In this document: positions 59,587-64,000 of the stretch, in pieces
How positions within the stretch are numbered: the stretch's first letter is position 1
Layout: each line of letters begins with the position of its first letter
Assembly: GCA_033439265.1 (NCBI GenBank)
Contig: JAVTVX010000027.1
Coordinates: 9,439,001 to 9,503,000 of the forward strand
Source: Dillenia suffruticosa
Lineage: Eukaryota; Streptophyta; Magnoliopsida; Dilleniales; Dilleniaceae
DNA: 64,000 bases
Reading direction: 5' to 3'
Translations under genes and position numbers: made by a program
The notes under the pieces: generated by a model
Seen by the model: the letters and a program-made list of their open reading frames with translations, nothing else
Told to the model about the DNA's origin: nothing
The model's database searches: none

Positions 59587-62500
59587 ATGAGTGGCGAGAC
59601 CATTGATGTATCTCTTTGTATTTTTTCTGACTCTTTAGCAAGAAAAACCATAGTCCTTCAAGGGAATCTGAGAGGGGTTGCAATCAACATACTAGTTGAT
59701 ACAGGAAGCTCAAACAGTTTTATCAATCAAATGCTAGTGGAAAGTTTGAAAATGAAGTCAAAGGAGGATAAACCTTTATATGCAGTGCTAACAGAAGGCA
59801 GCAGTGTTAGTAGTAACACTAGAGTTAAAGGAGTGAAGAGGAGCATACAAGGATACTGCTTCTCGTTTGATCTTAAGGTGATCACTTTAGGAAATTGAGA
59901 CATCATACTTGGAGTGGATTGGATGTACAACTTCAGTCCTATAACCTTTGATTTCAAGTTGCTGCAAGTCAAGTTGGCTAGTAATGAAGGTAAAATGGTA
60001 CTAGTAGGAATGCTAAAAGATCCTAAAATGAAGTTGATTCGTGGGAAGAACACCAAGAAGCTTACAACACAATAATTTCAGAGTTGTAACAACATTACTA
60101 TGACTACAGAAAACCATGAAGCTCCAATGCACAAGTCTTTTTCCACTCTTCTGCAGTAGTTCGAGGATGTCTTCTCTACACCAACTTTATTGCCCCCAAA
60201 AAGATTCCATGATCACTCCATATCTCTAAAACCTAGAGTCCAACCCTTCAAGCTATATCCCTATAGATATCCCTATGCCTAAAAGGCTGAGATAGAGAAA
60301 CAAGTCCAAAAGATGCTCAACCAAGGAATTGTCAGATACAGTAATAGCCCCTTTGCTTTCTCAGTCTTATTGGTGAAAAAGAAAGCTAATTCATAAAGGT
60401 TTTATGTGAATTATAGATAGCTCAACAACATTACAATCAAAGATAAGTACCACATTCCAAATATTGATGAATTGCTGGATGAATTATATAGTTCAAGGTT
60501 ATTTTCTAAGATTGTTCTTAGGGCAGGATGTTACTAGATTAGAGTCTGACCAAAGGATACAGCCAAAACAGCTTTTTAAACTCACTATGGACATTTTAAG
60601 TTTTTAGTGATTCCATTTGGTCTCACTAATACCCCTGCTACCTTCTAGTCATTGATGAACCAAATATTTCAGCCCCACCTTAGAAAATTTGTACTGGTCT
60701 TCTTTGATGATATCCTAGTTTACAATCTTGATTTGAATTCTCACATCCAACATCTTAAGGTGGTTCTTCTAGTTCTGAGGCAACATCACCTATATGCTAA
60801 ACTATTTAAGTACTCTTTTGGTTAATCCCAAGTAGAGTATTGAGGACATATAGTGATAGACTCAAGAGTGAAAATAGATCCACAGAAGACTGACTGCATA
60901 ATGGCATGGCCTGTCCCAGCCTCTGTCAAAACTCTGAGAGATTTCTTGGGTTTAATAGGCTACTATAAAAGGTTCATTAAAAATTATTGAATCATAGCAA
61001 AGTTTCTTAATGACCTTTTTAGGAAAGACAACTGCAAATGGAATGATGATGCTAAGAGAGCATTTCAACAACTTAAGACAGCTATGTGTTCAATACCTAT
61101 CATGCAATTGCCAGATTTTTCTAAAACCTTCATACTTGAAAATAATGCATGTGCCAAAGGTTGGAGAGCTATGCTGATGCAAGAAGGACAACATATTGCT
61201 TACTTAAGTAAAGCTTTGGGAGTTAAGAGTCAAGAACTATCCATATACGAGAAGGAGTTGATAGCTGTTGTCATGGTTGTTACAAAATGGAAGTACTATT
61301 TGCTAGGCTATCATTTTGTTATTAGGATAGATTATCAAAGCCTGAAATATCTTTTGGAACAAAGGCTTACAAACTCCTTACAGCATAAATAGCTCACTAA
61401 GCTTCTAGGACTGGATTATGAAATATAATATAAAAGAGGTTTAGAGAATAGAGTAGCTGATACTTTGTTAAGAAAGAGTTGTTAGCTGAAGAACAATAGA
61501 AGGGTTTGCAAATGGCTACTTCTTTGATCAGGCCTTAATGGTTAAAGCAGATCATTCAAAGTTATGAAGAGGATAATGTTGTCAAACTTTGATAGCTCAA
61601 CTGACAATTGAACCAAAAAACAATTCAAACTTCACACTGCAGGAAGGACTTCTTAAGTTCAGGAAGAAATTGTATGTAGGGAAGGTTCTCAATTGAGAAT
61701 TAAGATAATTAAGCAGATGCATAACTCTGCTATGGGTGGTCATTTTGGGTAAAATGACACTCTATAAAGGATTAAGTCTCTGGCCTTCAATGAGAGTAGA
61801 TGTTATCCGATATGTTAGAGAATGTGATACATGTCACAGAAATAAGCATGAGCATGTGGCCTACCCAGAATTGCTTCAACCTCTACCTATGCCATCACAA
61901 GCATGGGCCCAGATCAGTATGGATTTTGTATAGACTTCCTGAGTCTCAAGGATATGACACTATTTTGGTGGTTATAGATAAACTTACTAAATTCAGACAC
62001 TTCATAGCATTGCAACATCCCTACACTACCCTGAAAGTTGCTCAAGTGTTTGAGGACTATGTGTTTAAATTACATGGACTTCCAGAGGCTATAATAACTG
62101 ATCAAGACAAGGTATTCATGAGCTTGTTTTGGCAGGTGCTATTCAAGTTTATGGGAACACAGCTGCAGTTAAGCAGTGCTTACCACTCTCAAACAGATGG
62201 ACAAAATGAGAGACTGAACCAATAGTTAGAATACTACCCGCGACGCATGATTTCTGATAGACCAGGTCAATGGTATCAATGGTTGAACTTAGCTGAATGG
62301 TAATATAATACCAGTTTTCACTCAAGCATATAGATGACACCCTTTGAAGCCTTGTATGGATACCAACCTAAATCCATTCCAATGGGACCAGAGACTACTA
62401 CACCAGCTTTAGAAAACTTTGTTTAGAATAGACAGACCATTTTACAAATTCTGCATAATCATTTGACATAAGCTCAAAACAGAATAAAGACTGCAATAGA

Positions 62501-62940
62501 TAAGAACGGGATTAAAAGAGAGTTTGAGATAGGATACTTGTTCTACCTTAAAGTTCAACCTTACAAGCAGCAATCAGTGGAGTTGAGGAAACAACTTAAG
62601 TTGTCCTCTAAGTATTATGGACCTTTCCCAGTTTTAGCAAGAATAGATAAGGTAGCTTACAAATTGCAACTGCCACAGGGATCTAAAATACACCTAGTGT
62701 TTCATGTTTCGCTACTCAAAAGAAGAATTGATCCTGCCCAAAATGTGATACCTAATTTGCCTAGGGTGGGAGCTAATGGATAGGCTTTAATAAAGCTAGA
62801 AGCAGTACTAAAAAGGAGAGTGATCATGCGGACTGGTACACCAGTCAATCAATGGCTGATCAGATGGGTAAATCTAAGTCTAGAGGAATCTACATGAGAG
62901 GACATGAGTTTTATTAGATCTCAGTTTCCAGATTTTTATC
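59587..62940 (+). pseudogene. Gypsy element pol: protease, RT, RNase H, integrase, chromodomain-like end (decayed)
   Basis: Protease active site DTGSS near 59698-59712 (ILVDTGSSNSFI). RT blocks from about 60180: EKQVQKMLNQGIVRYSNSPF, then the catalytic VFFDDILVY at about 60695-60720 with both aspartates kept, and LRDFLGLIGYYKRFI near 60940. RNase H at 61084-61392 has ENNACAKG in place of the usual acidic ETDA..KG motif. Integrase has RECDTCHRNK near 61825, DTILVVIDKLTKFRHF near 61955 and HSQTDGQNERLNQ near 62190. A tail with HVSLLKRRIDP and QWLIRWVNLSLEEST resembles a chromodomain. Well over ten stops, most of them TAG or TAA at positions where Gln or Trp is usual. Confidence 0.85.
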
Positions 62941-62974
62941 CTTGAGGACAAGGATTTCAAAGGAGGGAACATAT

Positions 62975-63588
62975 TGAAACATCAATGGAAACTTTTGAAT
63001 GTAACGACTTGTAGTTAGGATGCATTGGATGTTAGTTAGTAATAACCAAATTAATTGAGGTTGGTTGGGCTACTGAACATTGTGGTAAAAGGATTTGTAT
63101 CAACCGAGAAGAGTAATGAAGTCTTCTTCTTCTTCTTCTTCTTCTTCTTCTTCTTCTTCTTCTTCTTCTTCTTCTTCTTCTTCTTCTTCTTCTTCTTCTT
63201 CTTCTTCCACTCCCTACCATTTACAATTTCTCGCACCATTGTTCCACAGAAGCTTCAGACATTATTCATCAGAGCTAAGTCTCTGAACATTGTGGTAAAA
63301 GGATTTGTATCAACCGAGAAGAGTAATGAAGTATTCTTCTTCTTCTTCTTCTTCTTCTTCTTCTTCTTCTTCTTCTTCTTCTTCTTCTTCTTCTTCTTCT
63401 TCTTCTTCTTCTTCTTCTTCTTCTTCTTCTTCTTCTTCCACTCCCTACCATTTACAATTTCTCGCACCATTGTTCCACAGAAGCTTCAGACATTATTCAT
63501 CAAAGCTAAGTCTTTTGCAGACCTTGCTCAGCAGAATCGAACCTTCTACAACTTGACTCATTCCATATTTTGAAGCAAATTCATAACC
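62975..63588 (+). repeat. Right LTR of the gypsy element with internal tandem duplication
   Basis: 614 bp against 419 bp in the left LTR. A unit starting CTGAACATTGTGG is present twice (63073-63292 and 63293 to about 63513), each copy enclosing a (TTC)n tract. Without the duplication the LTR would match the left one closely in length. Confidence 0.85.
63122..63438. repeat. Two long (TTC)n microsatellites
   Basis: Tracts at about 63122-63207 (around 29 units) and 63334-63438 (around 35 units), uninterrupted by eye. The poly-Ser, poly-Phe and poly-Lys open frames over them are artefacts. Confidence 0.95.
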
Positions 63589-63593
63589 CTGAC

Positions 63594-64000
63594 CTGCAAG
63601 GCTGATCAAGTCTATTGAGTTGGAGCAATAACCCCACCTACAGTTGGGCCAACATCTAGTGCTAGATATCATGGGCCCAAAGAGTGTGGCATAGCACACG
63701 GCAACGGACCAAGCATTATCGTGATGTTCCAGGGAAATTTCATTTAGAAACATCTAAGTTGCTACCCATTTTAAAAGACAGTCAAATATTCCAAAAAAGC
63801 CATTTTAAAAACAGTCAAATAAGTAGTAGGGTAACTAACAAAAAGGAAATCGTTTATTTTTTTAATATAAACACAATCTTTCTTACACTAAAATAAAATA
63901 AACAATCCGTAATATACTTAAAATATATTTCAACATATGTCGTTACTATTTAAGAAAAATAGAGAAAGAACTACATAAATCCGTTTCATCAAATAATTCT
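63594..64000. other. Flank to the right of the gypsy element, no gene seen
   Basis: Mixed then AT-rich sequence. The open frames at 63493-63753 (minus) and 63684-63896 (plus) match nothing I know. Confidence 0.4.

Larger units (their letters stand above)
58087..63588 (+). mobile_element. Ty3/gypsy retrotransposon (chromovirus-like), degenerate but with both LTRs
   Basis: Left LTR 58087-58505 and right LTR 62975-63588. Both start TG..A...CAATGGAAACTTT; the left ends TAACA and the right TAACC. Flanks TTGAC (58082-58086) and CTGAC (63589-63593) agree at 4 of 5 bases. The primer site TTGGTATCAGAGCC (58509-58522) matches initiator-Met tRNA. A polypurine stretch AAAGGAGGGA lies just before the right LTR (62960-62969). 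Domain order gag, protease, RT, RNase H, integrase and a chromodomain-like end is the Ty3/gypsy order. Many stops: inactive. Confidence 0.9.

Noticed and set aside
63032..63573. Poly-Ser, poly-Phe, poly-Lys and poly-Arg open frames
   Set aside because: They are readings of (TTC)n in different frames inside an LTR, not genes.
58087..63588. Copia-type retrotransposon because of the TTGGTATCAGAGCC primer site
   Set aside because: Domain order has integrase after RNase H and an HVSLLK-type tail, which is Ty3/gypsy.

Overview
This is nuclear DNA from a flowering plant, most likely a eudicot. The support is genes with short GT-AG introns, four recognisable plant gene families, and a dense load of plant-type transposable elements: CACTA/En-Spm, RTE and L1 LINEs, Ty3/gypsy, hAT-type non-autonomous elements and an endogenous caulimovirid. 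I cannot name the species. Nothing looks bacterial, and I saw no rRNA, tRNA or CRISPR.

Left arm (1-38.8 kb) is nested repeat DNA. 1-4634 is the right-hand part of a CACTA element with a leftward TnpA/Ptta-like gene, the tail of a second transposase gene and a CACTA terminus at 4634. 4635-8100 is an unusual array of T-tracts alternating with a GCAGAAC/AGAACTAC core, with a higher-order period. A decayed RTE LINE (about 8990-10305) and a hAT-like non-autonomous element (10486-11571) follow. From about 13.8 to 37.9 kb there are scattered remains of a second CACTA-type element. Into it are nested (a) two tail-to-tail copies of an endogenous pararetrovirus (15.69-26.1 kb) bounded by a direct duplication of about 465 bp of the host transposon, and (b) an RTE LINE (28.14-34.99 kb), itself split by a 3.1 kb LTR-like insert and carrying a 465 bp hAT-type MITE with a perfect 8 bp target duplication.

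Middle (38.9-56.7 kb) is a gene island. It holds an 11-exon GT31 beta-1,3-galactosyltransferase (+), a two-exon potato-inhibitor-I protein (+), a seven-exon MACPF/CAD1-like gene (-) whose introns carry LINE debris, and an intronless plastid ferredoxin (-) broken by one in-frame stop. The spliced galactosyltransferase, inhibitor and MACPF models each sum to an exact multiple of three (395, 72 and 602 aa), which supports the exon boundaries given.

Right arm (56.7-64 kb) is mostly one degenerate chromovirus-like Ty3/gypsy element (58087-63588) with a tRNA-Met-type primer site. Its right LTR carries a tandem duplication around very long (TTC)n tracts.

The plant genes are ordinary housekeeping, defence-related and cell-wall genes that share no evident pathway. 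The most unusual content is structural: the pararetrovirus palindrome with its long target duplication and inverted filler DNA, and the T-tract higher-order array. All coordinates and alignments were made by eye; identity figures are estimates.
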